From the IMG/VR virus record IMGVR_UViG_3300003323_000541, positions 1 to 64,000 of that record: DNA of 64,000 nt. The stretch is one strand, 5' to 3'. The position numbers and the translations under genes are program-made. A model generated the notes under the pieces. It was not told the origin of the DNA. It ran no database searches and saw only the letters and a list, made by a program, of their open reading frames with translations. The DNA comes from a virus. Within the stretch, counting starts at the first letter, position 1. Every line of letters starts with the position of its first letter. Positions 1 to 6,745 of this stretch are shown here, in pieces.

Positions 1-52
1 TGAGGGCACAGGATTTTAAGTCCTGCGTGTCTACCAGTTCCACCACCGGGGT
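1..52 (-). tRNA. tRNA-Leu (UAA), 3' part outside window
   Basis: The minus strand reads an acceptor stem half ACCCCGG, a leucine-type D arm and an anticodon arm GGACTTAAAATCC with anticodon TAA. The gene runs off the left edge, so the variable arm and T arm are not seen. It is the first of several tRNAs between the minus-strand genes. Confidence 0.85.
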
Positions 53-63
53 AACGATAATTA

Positions 64-516
64 TCAAAGATTAAATGTAGGAATATTGGGCTTATTTTTC
101 GTCCATAATTCAATTACATTTTTTCGAATATCTCCAACACTTTTAATACATTTTTCTTTTCCTTTTACGTATTCTTCTATAGAAAGAACTTCGATGTGGT
201 TAATTTTTATAGCATTAGGAGAATCACGGATATCAATTGTGAAGTAAACAGCTAGGTTTGCACTATACACTCCGACAGCTTCGTTTACATGTAACTTTGA
301 TATAGAACGAATATCACTCAGATTAATAAAATTACCACAAACAGATATGATTTCATGTTTATTTATTGATGCTAATTCTACATCATTTAATGAAAAGATT
401 TCCTTTAAATCTGATATTGCATCTGTGTATCCTTGTACAAGATCAATTTCATCACCAAGGTTATATCTGGAAAGACATTTAACGCTTAGTTCTTTTATAA
501 TTTGTTCTTTGTCCAT
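64..516 (-). CDS. hypothetical protein, 150 aa
   Basis: Function not recognised. There is no signal peptide or membrane segment. The C-terminal 30 residues (IRKNVIELWTKNKPNIPTF) closely resemble the C-terminus of the protein at 5949-6257, so the two look like paralogs with a shared tail. The start ATG at 516 lies about 20 bases after the 3' end of tRNA-Phe. The gene ends just before the partial tRNA-Leu, so tRNAs flank it on both sides and it may be co-transcribed with them. Confidence 0.75.
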   Translation of the reverse strand: MDKEQIIKELSVKCLSRYNLGDEIDLVQGYTDAISDLKEIFSLNDVELASINKHEIISVCGNFINLSDIRSISKLHVNEAVGVYSANLAVYFTIDIRDSPNAIKINHIEVLSIEEYVKGKEKCIKSVGDIRKNVIELWTKNKPNIPTFNL

Positions 517-538
517 ATCATTTGTTGATTTTAATCAT

Positions 539-614
539 TGGTGCCTTTCTCATGAGTCGAACATGAATCTCTGGATCTTCAGTCCAGCGCTTGTACCACA
601 TAAGCTAGAAAGGC
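539..614 (-). tRNA. tRNA-Phe (GAA)
   Basis: This is a complete cloverleaf. The acceptor is GCCTTTC paired with GAAAGGC, and the D arm contains TGTGGTA. The anticodon arm CTGGA-CTGAAGA-TCCAG gives anticodon GAA, and the T loop is TTCGACT. The discriminator A is followed by an encoded CCA. Confidence 0.93.
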
Positions 615-624
615 TAAAATAACC

Positions 625-691
625 ACTATACTGAGAGATTCGAACTCTCATCTCTGCTGTTAAGCAGGTCCTACCATTAAACGAAGTATAG
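625..691 (-). tRNA. tRNA-like gene with shortened anticodon arm
   Basis: The minus strand has acceptor CTATACT paired with AGTATAG, a glycine-tRNA-like D arm (GTTTAATGGTAGGAC) and a perfect T arm GAGAG-TTCGAAT-CTCTC. The anticodon arm is abnormal, with a CTGC/GCAG stem closing a 6-nt TTAACA loop. Only 18 nt lie between D stem and T stem, against about 23 in ordinary tRNAs. The isotype cannot be assigned. It may be a decayed tRNA or one with a non-standard role. No CCA is encoded. Confidence 0.6.
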
Positions 692-703
692 CGGTATTGT
701 TAT

Positions 704-850
704 TTATTTAAAAAAAGATCGGAAGAATTTAATTGTTACACTAAATAATTCCGTAGCAACGATTATTCCAACAACAATGAAAAATGCTGTTAGAATAAAA
801 GTGAAGAAGTTTTCAAAGAAGATCCTCATGTATTCAGCTAAATATTCCAT
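704..850 (-). CDS. small single-pass membrane protein, 48 aa
   Basis: A short protein with one hydrophobic segment (about residues 17-36, ILTAFFIVVGIIVATELF) and a basic C-terminus. The open frame extends further upstream, but an ATG at 850 (or 856) that overlaps the end of the preceding gene is the likely start; the longer version would overlap its neighbour by 100 bases. Function unknown. It is one of many small membrane proteins in this arm. Confidence 0.6.
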   Translation of the reverse strand: MEYLAEYMRIFFENFFTFILTAFFIVVGIIVATELFSVTIKFFRSFFK

Positions 851-1127
851 GACCATTTCTTTTATTGTTAGTAACGAAAGGAGAAATAATGGTCTTAAAG
901 AGCTCACGAGCAAGTAATTCCTGATCAATAGCATTCAATATCGCATTTTTGGAGCTTCCATTAAAATGACGATGATTGATCCTTCTGATCTTATTACCTG
1001 TTACTATGAGCTCTGAACTACTTAACTGAGAGAGAACGATTATCTTTTTGAATTTGTCCGTTTTAAGGACAATTACGTTCGCTGCTATATCTTCTGAGAT
1101 ACGCGGCGATTTCTTTTGGATAACCAT
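834..1127 (-). CDS. hypothetical protein, 97 aa
   Basis: A basic protein without recognisable domain. It overlaps the upstream gene (1085-1384) by 43 bases and the downstream membrane protein by 17 bases. These tight overlaps indicate translational coupling in one minus-strand operon (1725 down to 704). Confidence 0.65.
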   Translation of the reverse strand: MVIQKKSPRISEDIAANVIVLKTDKFKKIIVLSQLSSSELIVTGNKIRRINHRHFNGSSKNAILNAIDQELLARELFKTIISPFVTNNKRNGHGIFS

Positions 1128-1384
1128 TTTTCATTGGAGATAATAGATCCTCCTGCGGATCTGATTTTCTTTTCCTCTGCTTTAGCGAGCTTGATAAGGT
1201 TCCTTTCTTCATCAGATTTCTTGTTGTATTCAGCATCTTTCTGAAGAATAGGTTTACGCAAACCTTCGCTCACCATTTGAAGATCATTAGTAGAATTAAC
1301 TACCGGGTAGGCATTTACTCTTCTGCCCATAATCAGGTCATCAGGGTCCTGGACTCTGAATCTTCCGTTGTTGTTTACTTGCAT
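1085..1384 (-). CDS. hypothetical protein, 99 aa
   Basis: Function not recognised. It is charged, with a lysine- and glutamate-rich predicted helix at about residues 48-75. The start ATG overlaps the stop of the gene before it (TAATG), the usual arrangement for coupled translation. Confidence 0.7.
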   Translation of the reverse strand: MQVNNNGRFRVQDPDDLIMGRRVNAYPVVNSTNDLQMVSEGLRKPILQKDAEYNKKSDEERNLIKLAKAEEKKIRSAGGSIISNEKWLSKRNRRVSQKI

Positions 1385-1725
1385 TATTCGTTTGCAATGA
1401 TAATCTCATTCATTTTAGGGATAAGTACCTCTCTTACGAAGTTCTTATCTTCTACTTCCTTATTGGACACCTTAAATGTCTGATAAGGCTTAAATTCAGC
1501 TCGTTTCTCTGCAATCATACGACCTTTCTTTCTAATAAAGAGGTCTTTTTTAGAACATACAGAGACTCCGATACGAACCTCGTATTTGGGTTTGCGGGTT
1601 ATTTTACCCACGCCTGTCTTAACGAGAATAGCTGCTACACTAACCCGTTTCTTTCTTTTCTTCTTGTTATCAGGTTGATTAGCTTCCACCTGAGAATAGC
1701 GATGATAAAAACGATCTGTAAACAT
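1384..1725 (-). CDS. basic hypothetical protein, 113 aa
   Basis: The open frame reaches back to an ATG at 1773, but that lies inside the T arm of the tRNA-like gene at 1747-1823. ATG 1725 is therefore the better start and gives MFTDRFYHRYSQ. The protein has a lysine/arginine cluster near residue 25 (KKKRKKR), suggesting nucleic-acid contact, but no domain is recognised. First gene of the operon that continues to 704. Confidence 0.65.
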   Translation of the reverse strand: MFTDRFYHRYSQVEANQPDNKKKRKKRVSVAAILVKTGVGKITRKPKYEVRIGVSVCSKKDLFIRKKGRMIAEKRAEFKPYQTFKVSNKEVEDKNFVREVLIPKMNEIIIANE

Positions 1726-1746
1726 ATTAATTGTTTTAATAATTAG

Positions 1747-1823
1747 TACCCTGGGTTGGGATCGAACCAACATGTATCCAGTTATCCTTTCAACTGCTTA
1801 GAAGGCAGAGGGAATACCAAGGC
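1747..1823 (-). tRNA. tRNA-like gene lacking a normal D arm
   Basis: Acceptor GCCTTGG pairs with CCAGGGT (two wobbles). A perfect T arm GTTGG-TTCGATC-CCAAC follows. An arm CTGC-CTTCTAA-GCAG carries a canonical Arg-UCU anticodon loop, but only eight bases separate it from the acceptor, leaving no room for a D arm. About 22 bases follow it, including an AGTT/AACT hairpin where a variable arm would be. An alternative anticodon arm CAGTT/AACTG with an 8-nt loop lacks U33. The isotype is uncertain. Confidence 0.5.
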
Positions 1824-1832
1824 ATAGAAGGA

Positions 1833-2378
1833 TTACTCCTTCTTAATTTTCAATTTATCAACCGGAATATTGAATTTTTTTGCAATTTCGTCCATCGAGA
1901 GTTCAGTTTTCTCTTCTTCTGTAATTCCTTCAACCCGATAACCTAAACCATATAAATAGTCTATTCTTGCATATTCTACTTTTGATCTTGCAAACGGATT
2001 TTTATCAGAATATAAAACACATTCTCCTATTTTCTCAAGAACAATGAGATCTTTTAAGTCTTTACTACTTGAGTTGTAGACTTTTAAAACATCTCCTTCC
2101 TCGAAATCGATGCTTAGTTTTTCAATGTATACCTTATCCACTGTTAGAACAAAAGAAGAATAGTTAGCTGTAGTTAATTGCCATGAATATTTAAACTTTC
2201 CAGTTCCTTCTGTAGGAGTCGTTCCTTTAAAGTTTTCATTGTTGTGTAATACAAAATAAGATAAACTTTCTTCGCTAAAATAGAGCTTTCCTGAGAATTT
2301 TTTCATGTTATATTCTACATCAACTGATTTACCTAACATATCTGGTCTCAAGTCCTTAGCTAAAATTTTTATTTTCAT
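1833..2378 (-). CDS. hypothetical protein, 181 aa
   Basis: The start at 2378 gives MKIKILAKDLRPDMLG and overlaps the stop of the MazG-like gene by ATGA, so the two are translationally coupled. The protein is predicted beta-rich in its first 150 residues, with a short helical C-terminus (MDEIAKKFNIPVDKLKIKK) that resembles a small helix-turn-helix. No function is recognised. Confidence 0.7.
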   Translation of the reverse strand: MKIKILAKDLRPDMLGKSVDVEYNMKKFSGKLYFSEESLSYFVLHNNENFKGTTPTEGTGKFKYSWQLTTANYSSFVLTVDKVYIEKLSIDFEEGDVLKVYNSSSKDLKDLIVLEKIGECVLYSDKNPFARSKVEYARIDYLYGLGYRVEGITEEEKTELSMDEIAKKFNIPVDKLKIKKE

Positions 2379-2704
2379 AATTTTCGTTTTTTGATAGATG
2401 ATCCTGTGCAACCCTTGAGTTGTTTATTTTTGAAATCAATTCTTTCGATTATTTTTTCTACCCCCACATGTTGAGCTAAAACTTCCAATCTAAAGAACAG
2501 ATCTCCACATTCTTCGATGATCTTGTCCTTAGGAGGTCTGAACTCCTTCTCTTTTGTCACACATTTAACAAGAACCTCACTTAGTTCACTCATCTCTTCG
2601 ATGGTCTTCATGTAATTGAAATTCTTGTTGTTTACACCTAAAATATAATCGACTGTTTCAGGGTCACAGTGAGACACAACTGATAGTCTTATTATCTTGC
2701 TCAT
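2375..2704 (-). CDS. MazG-like nucleotide pyrophosphohydrolase
   Basis: Residues 30-100 fit the all-alpha NTP pyrophosphohydrolase (MazG/MazG-like) pattern: a helix with EEMSELSE supplying an ExxE pair, followed after about 25 residues by a second helix with EECGDLFFR supplying the ExxD pair. These acidic residues bind Mg2+ in the family, which hydrolyses (d)NTPs to NMP and pyrophosphate. In phages it is thought to adjust nucleotide pools or lower host alarmone signalling. Start M at 2704 is preferred over the upstream ATG at 2728. The next gene overlaps by ATGA. Confidence 0.75.
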   Translation of the reverse strand: MSKIIRLSVVSHCDPETVDYILGVNNKNFNYMKTIEEMSELSEVLVKCVTKEKEFRPPKDKIIEECGDLFFRLEVLAQHVGVEKIIERIDFKNKQLKGCTGSSIKKRKL

Positions 2705-2814
2705 TATTGGAGGTTTTAAGAGGTTCATATGGTAAAGGAGGGTAAAGTTCTTCCTTATGATTTTTAGTGGCTCTAATGAGCCTTAAAATGCGTTTCATTT
2801 CATTTGTTTTAATG

Positions 2815-2854
2815 TGAAAAGAAGAAGGGACCTTGATTATCTCAAAATCCCTTC
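2815..2854 (-). terminator. intrinsic terminator after the secreted-protein gene
   Basis: On the minus strand GAAGGGA pairs with TCCCTTC across a 17-nt loop and is followed by TTCTTTT. It lies just downstream of the gene ending at 2889. Confidence 0.7.
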
Positions 2855-2888
2855 ATTGATTAAACCAACTACTCTATAAACCTTTACT

Positions 2889-3341
2889 TTAATATTGCAT
2901 GAACTTTCGTCCATAGATATACCATTGTTGGAGGATAGGTATACCAAATATGAATTCGGGCTTCTTAGGGAGCTCCATATAGGTTTTGTTTCCCCAGAAC
3001 ATAAGATCTTCATCTACATAGAACCGATACAGGAAGTTATCACCATTGCAGAAATCCCTGGACAAATAGTAAATATAGTCCAAAAGAGCTTCTGTGGTAT
3101 AGAATTTGAAAAAGGGTTTGTCTACGAAAGTCCAGTATTTTTCACACCGGCCGATTTCATAGACATAAGTATAACCACCTGTATCTACAATTTCGAATTT
3201 CCATGTATTTGTATGGGTGTATCCGAAATTCTGGTCAGATTGACACAAACATGTGTCCACAGGGTTATTTTTCGCTGAGATCAATCCATTCATCGAAATG
3301 GACATCAGCAGGCTCAGGAAGAGAATTTTCATCGTTTTCAT
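2889..3341 (-). CDS. secreted hypothetical protein, 150 aa
   Basis: The N-terminus is a clear signal peptide (basic MKTMK, then a hydrophobic ILFLSLLMSISMNGLIS core and SAK), so the mature protein is exported. The mature part is aromatic-rich with four cysteines that could form disulfides in the periplasm. An alternative start is three codons downstream. It overlaps the upstream membrane protein gene by 77 bases. Function unknown; a role at the host envelope is an inference. Confidence 0.7.
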   Translation of the reverse strand: MKTMKILFLSLLMSISMNGLISAKNNPVDTCLCQSDQNFGYTHTNTWKFEIVDTGGYTYVYEIGRCEKYWTFVDKPFFKFYTTEALLDYIYYLSRDFCNGDNFLYRFYVDEDLMFWGNKTYMELPKKPEFIFGIPILQQWYIYGRKFMQY

Positions 3342-3576
3342 TGTTTATTGTTTTGATAAAGTTGTTAAATTGTTTCAATTTACTTGAAGAGTTCACTATT
3401 TCCTTTACATTATTGTACACAAATACAATGAATATAAATGTACAAATAACCAGGAAAGGTATAGAAAAAGGGTCATCGGATGTAGACACTACACAGATCA
3501 TTACAGCTTCTATAAGTGTGTATATTCCTATGTATCCTACATTTCTCATGATAGCGAATAATATTTTTCTTTTCAT
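3265..3576 (-). CDS. membrane protein, 103 aa
   Basis: Two hydrophobic segments (about residues 12-31 and 38-55) are followed by a polar, acidic tail. It sits in a three-gene set (3724 down to 2889) encoding membrane and secreted proteins with overlapping or adjacent frames. Function unknown. Confidence 0.65.
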   Translation of the reverse strand: MKRKILFAIMRNVGYIGIYTLIEAVMICVVSTSDDPFSIPFLVICTFIFIVFVYNNVKEIVNSSSKLKQFNNFIKTINNENDENSLPEPADVHFDEWIDLSEK

Positions 3577-3577
3577 A

Positions 3578-3724
3578 TTACCACCATTTGAGGATAAAAT
3601 GAACCCCTATATATAGCAATCCTACCCAGAATGCAACGTAGAGGATAATTGAAAAACATCCTCCAAACAGAAGGACATTCTTAGTCTGATCACCAGAGTG
3701 ATAGCGCATTGTTTGTGTTTTCAT
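3578..3724 (-). CDS. small membrane protein, 48 aa
   Basis: ATG at 3724 opens a 49-codon frame that stops one base before the next ATG. Residues 19-43 form one hydrophobic segment (FSIILYVAFWVGLLYIGVHF), ending in KWW. The spacing to the neighbour and the strong hydrophobic pattern make it a credible gene. Function unknown. Confidence 0.6.
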   Translation of the reverse strand: MKTQTMRYHSGDQTKNVLLFGGCFSIILYVAFWVGLLYIGVHFILKWW

Positions 3725-3790
3725 AAAATTTATAGAGTTTAAAGGTGTTTAATATTTAACACATCGAATGTTAAGTTCGAAACAAAATTC

Positions 3791-3819
3791 TTGTAGGATC
3801 GTTTGTTTATGTATGTTTG
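3791..3819 (+). promoter_or_regulatory. possible Bacteroidota-type promoter
   Basis: TTG at 3791 and TATGTTTG at 3812-3819 are 18 bases apart and match the Bacteroides primary sigma pattern (-33 TTG and -7 TAnnTTTG). It lies upstream of the only plus-strand genes in the left arm. It overlaps the 5' strand of the RNA fold at 3815-3902, so initiation at about 3826 would remove part of that stem. Confidence 0.4.
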
Positions 3820-3902
3820 ATATAATAGCCATACTATGCTTACTTAGCATAATCAAAATACAAACAGAGACTGCAGCTCTGATGATCGCTATTATATTAA
3901 GC
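3815..3902. ncRNA. three-way-junction RNA fold upstream of 3932
   Basis: A 15-bp outer stem joins 3815-3829 to 3888-3902 (two wobbles). It encloses two hairpins: TATGCT/AGCATA (3835-3840 with 3846-3851) and CAGAG/CTCTG (3865-3869 with 3877-3881). The fold is equally possible on either strand. It matches no riboswitch family that I know. It lies between divergent genes, 30 bases before the start of the plus-strand gene. Confidence 0.5.
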
Positions 3903-3931
3903 TAATTAAATAACTTAATAACAAAAATAAC

Positions 3932-4579
3932 ATGGAAAGTTTAAGAAATGAGCCAGTTAATCTAAATTCAGGAAGTGTTCCACCTACCATTCTCACAACC
4001 GGTAATCAGGGTAGTGGTTATGGATTTGGTGAGGGTCTGTTAGGACTAGCTGCTGTTGCGGCCCTTTTTGGTGGTGGATTAGGTGGTTGGGGAGCCAATA
4101 AAGGAGGCTTTGTAGACTATGGTACCTTAATTAATCAACAAGGACAGTCCGATATCAGAAGGGATGTAGGTGAAACTGAATCTGAGATCAGAGAGACCTT
4201 GCATACACAAGCTATCGGTAATATGGGAGAATTCAGAGCTATATCCGATAAATTAGGTGATATCGATAAAACAGCTACAGTATCCCAATATGAGAATCAA
4301 ATTGCTACAAAAGATGCTACAGCATCTCTTAGTAATAAAATCGACTATGAGACCAATGCTATAAAGCATCAGAATTTCACCATGCAGGTTTCAATGGACA
4401 AGCAATTTGCTGACCTAAATCATCGTTTAGAGCATAAATTTAATGATCTTGTAGCCCGTGAACAAGCCACTGAAATTGAAAGACTACGTCGGGAACTTAA
4501 TGCTTCTGCAACAGCTCTCGCTAACCAGGATGTAATTCGTTCAGTAGTATCACAAGTGGTTGCAGCAATGACTCCTTAA
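3932..4579 (+). CDS. glycine-rich coiled-coil protein, 215 aa
   Basis: Residues 25-60 are rich in glycine and small hydrophobic residues (LLGLAAVAALFGGGLGGWG), resembling a membrane-inserting or glycine-zipper segment. Residues 75-200 are a long predicted coiled coil. Proteins with this layout are common in Bacteroidota phages and are often virion-associated, but no function is known to me. Together with the next gene it forms an isolated plus-strand transcription unit with its own structured leader and terminator, which suggests strong, independent expression. Confidence 0.7.
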   Translation: MESLRNEPVNLNSGSVPPTILTTGNQGSGYGFGEGLLGLAAVAALFGGGLGGWGANKGGFVDYGTLINQQGQSDIRRDVGETESEIRETLHTQAIGNMGEFRAISDKLGDIDKTATVSQYENQIATKDATASLSNKIDYETNAIKHQNFTMQVSMDKQFADLNHRLEHKFNDLVAREQATEIERLRRELNASATALANQDVIRSVVSQVVAAMTP

Positions 4580-4617
4580 TCACAGTTCTAATTGTTTAAC
4601 CTTTTAAAATTAGAATT

Positions 4618-5208
4618 ATGATAAACAGAGAAATGCGTAAAGTACTAGAGCGAAATCTTCCTGGATCGGCTCTTGAATTCCTAACTGAGGAGTTCACTAA
4701 ACTCGAAGAATGCCTTATGAAGATAAAGCAAATGGAAGAGAAAGAGCTAATACTACTAGAACAAATAGCAGCTAAAGATGAAATGATCTTTCAACTCCTT
4801 GAGCAATATGCAATGATGAGCCAGGGAGGAATGGAAGGACTGATTGGTAGAGAGTTCACAAGTCCATCAATTGGATTTGAAGCTCGCAGAGGCTCTCCAA
4901 GATCCCGCAGGGGACGTTCAAGAACCAGATCTGCATTACCAATGTATCCTTATGAACCATATCCAGATCTCCCATACTTCGATGAATTCGATGAATTTGG
5001 AGAGGAAGAAGAGTTCTTTGAGAATCCTGATAGTCGACGAGGAGGTACTAGCTCCCGAAGAGGGGCTCGTAACAGACGTGGTACCTATTCTCAGGGACAA
5101 GGAGGAGGAGGAGGACAGGGTCAAGGTGGTGGTGGACAAAGTGGAGGAGGCTCCTCAGCGTCATTTGACCACGTTGTAATCAAGGGATTCTCCCCAGACA
5201 TACGATAA
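4618..5208 (+). CDS. coiled-coil protein with RG/RS-rich disordered tail, 196 aa
   Basis: Residues 1-70 form a helical coiled coil. Residues 80-110 are rich in RG and RS dipeptides (RRGSPRSRRGRSRTRS). An acidic aromatic patch follows (FDEFDEFGEEEEFF), then a second RRG region and a GQGGGGG-type tract, ending in a short ordered tail. This resembles RNA-binding RGG low-complexity proteins, so nucleic-acid binding or condensate formation is inferred. A virion or linker role cannot be excluded. Confidence 0.7.
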   Translation: MINREMRKVLERNLPGSALEFLTEEFTKLEECLMKIKQMEEKELILLEQIAAKDEMIFQLLEQYAMMSQGGMEGLIGREFTSPSIGFEARRGSPRSRRGRSRTRSALPMYPYEPYPDLPYFDEFDEFGEEEEFFENPDSRRGGTSSRRGARNRRGTYSQGQGGGGGQGQGGGGQSGGGSSASFDHVVIKGFSPDIR

Positions 5209-5235
5209 TACCAGTTTAGGTGAGATCGTCGCTTA

Positions 5236-5260
5236 AAGAGCCTGTAATGGGCTCTTTTTT
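5236..5260 (+). terminator. intrinsic terminator
   Basis: AAGAGCC pairs with GGCTCTT around a short loop and is followed by a run of T. It ends the plus-strand unit 3932-5208, just before the convergent gene at 5275. Confidence 0.9.
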
Positions 5261-5274
5261 ATTTGGAGTAATTA

Positions 5275-5541
5275 CTACCATTCAGCAATTTTTCCAAGCA
5301 GGTAAATTGCACTACCAACAAATACACCGATGAATATTTCAGCAAACCAGAACATTAAAAAGTTTTCAAGGAAAATGTTACCATAACATCTCTCCATGTG
5401 CGGATTATTTTCTGCAAATTTACCTACCATAGTTAAACCAAATAAAAGTGGTCCTAGACTTCCTGCTATAATAAAGAATAGTATATGCTTAACAATCTCC
5501 TTTGGTGTGTAATGTGCGAATCTTTGTTTCAATTTGTTCAT
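5275..5541 (-). CDS. membrane protein, 88 aa
   Basis: Two hydrophobic segments (about residues 19-41 and 60-82) are joined by a polar loop with HMERCYGN. The gene is convergent with the plus-strand unit and preceded by a hairpin-rich spacer. Function unknown. Confidence 0.7.
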   Translation of the reverse strand: MNKLKQRFAHYTPKEIVKHILFFIIAGSLGPLLFGLTMVGKFAENNPHMERCYGNIFLENFLMFWFAEIFIGVFVGSAIYLLGKIAEW

Positions 5542-5562
5542 TTCTCAATAAAATTTATCACC

Positions 5563-5625
5563 CACAATCCTTTAGATATTTGTGAGGAGGTTTACAGCCC
5601 TAAGGCTGCTATCACCTTTAGTGAT
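5563..5625 (-). ncRNA. hairpin-rich spacer (three hairpins)
   Basis: Between two minus-strand genes lie three consecutive stems: ATCAC/GTGAT (5611-5625), CAGCC/GGCTG (5595-5608) and CACAA/TTGTG (5563-5584). There is no coding potential. It is similar in style, not in sequence, to the other structured spacers in this arm. Confidence 0.4.
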
Positions 5626-5931
5626 TTATACATTAGAGTCCATTTCAAGAATCATATCTACATCTATTCCTAAAGCTGAGAATTTAGCTAATGGAAGAGT
5701 TATTGTAAATATATTTCCCTTACGATCTTTAAGGTCTACGGCATAAATACCATCACCTTCGTTAAATGAGCCCATAACCTGGTAGAATGGTTCATTTAAG
5801 CCTTTTTGATAGGCTTCTTCAGTTTTTTCCTTGGTCTCTTTCTTGTGTTCAACTTCACTTTTATATGTAATTGCAGACATCACAATTAATATAATGATGA
5901 AGGTAAACTCATTTGAATTTAAGAATTTCAT
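5626..5931 (-). CDS. membrane-anchored hypothetical protein, 101 aa
   Basis: An N-terminal hydrophobic segment (residues 8-22) anchors a charged linker (residues 25-45). A small predicted beta domain (residues 48-100, ending LEMDSN) follows. Topology suggests a single pass with the domain outside or inside the membrane. Function unknown. Confidence 0.65.
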   Translation of the reverse strand: MKFLNSNEFTFIIILIVMSAITYKSEVEHKKETKEKTEEAYQKGLNEPFYQVMGSFNEGDGIYAVDLKDRKGNIFTITLPLAKFSALGIDVDMILEMDSNV

Positions 5932-5948
5932 ATTTGTTGATATTATTG

Positions 5949-6257
5949 TTATTCGAATTCAAAATTAGGTATTGTAGATTGATTTTCTGACCAAATTTTA
6001 ATTATACGTTCCCGAAGATTATTTAATTTATCAAGATTATTTTTCAATATATCTTCCGCTTGTTCTTCTGTAGCACGAAATTTAATATTAGGAACAGTAA
6101 TAGTTAAATTTTTTTGATTATACATCTTTATTTCAAAGTTTCTATAATCACCAACTTCATCATTATACGGATGAAAAAGAAAAAAACTACCATTAATTTG
6201 GCCTATTTGATAAATATTTTGTGTATCTATTACATTTCCAAGAATTGATATTTTCAT
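5949..6257 (-). CDS. hypothetical protein, 102 aa
   Basis: A soluble protein whose C-terminus (LRERIIKIWSENQSTIPNF) matches that of the protein at 64-516, indicating paralogs that share a helical tail. The gene is preceded by tRNA-Leu (UAG), as the other paralog is preceded by tRNA-Phe. Function unknown. Confidence 0.7.
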   Translation of the reverse strand: MKISILGNVIDTQNIYQIGQINGSFFLFHPYNDEVGDYRNFEIKMYNQKNLTITVPNIKFRATEEQAEDILKNNLDKLNNLRERIIKIWSENQSTIPNFEFE

Positions 6258-6277
6258 AAATATTAAAGTTTAGTTAG

Positions 6278-6359
6278 TGCTCTCAACAGGAATCGAACCT
6301 GCACAGATTTCTCCACTAGATCCTAAATCTAGCGCGTCTACCAATTTCGCCATGAGAGC
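6278..6359 (-). tRNA. tRNA-Leu (UAG)
   Basis: Acceptor GCTCTCA pairs with TGAGAGC. The D arm contains AATTGGTAGACGC, the anticodon arm CTAGA-TTTAGGA-TCTAG gives anticodon TAG, and a long variable arm and a GCAGG-TTCGATT-CCTGT T arm follow. It reads CUA-type leucine codons and is not a stop suppressor. Confidence 0.93.
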
Positions 6360-6368
6360 ATTAGGGAA

Positions 6369-6722
6369 TTATTCTTCCCATTCAATTTCTACACAAGTAA
6401 TTGCATTGGAAGTTTGTTCTATAAGTGCTTTTTCTCTCGTTTCATAAATCCTGGTGCTTCCGATTACATTATTAGGATAAATATTAATCCATCCTTTATT
6501 TTTCTTAGGAACCATAAAAAGATCATATTCATGATCTCCTCCTGCCCGTCGCAGTTTTCCTTCATAAGTATAAGTTACAATTTCTTCGCCTCCTTTATCT
6601 AATAAAGCAATTATAGGGTAATTGCCACCAAGTTTGTCAAAACAAATAATTCTTACAGATCTTCCATCTCTTGTTTGTACAGGCTTACCTGCCTTCGCTT
6701 CTTCTAAATTAAACGGTTTCAT
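6369..6722 (-). CDS. conserved small phage protein, 117 aa
   Basis: It starts MKPFNLEEAKAGKPVQTRDG and contains GWINIY. This pattern (KPF-LE-AK-GKPV-TRDGR ... WINIY) recurs in small proteins of Bacteroidota phages and prophages. It is predicted to be a compact beta-rich domain. The function is not known to me. It lies directly upstream (in transcription order) of tRNA-Leu (UAG). Confidence 0.75.
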   Translation of the reverse strand: MKPFNLEEAKAGKPVQTRDGRSVRIICFDKLGGNYPIIALLDKGGEEIVTYTYEGKLRRAGGDHEYDLFMVPKKNKGWINIYPNNVIGSTRIYETREKALIEQTSNAITCVEIEWEE

Positions 6723-6745
6723 ATAATTTTAAGATTTTAGATATT

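Noticed and set aside
2769-2782. GGCTC-TAAT-GAGCC hairpin as a terminator
   Set aside because: It lacks a T-run immediately after the stem on either strand, unlike the terminator at 2815-2854 nearby.
4936-5139. Minus-strand serine-rich open frame opposite the RG-rich gene
   Set aside because: Its composition is the reverse complement of the low-complexity coding tract and it lies inside a gene with a clear start, leader and terminator.
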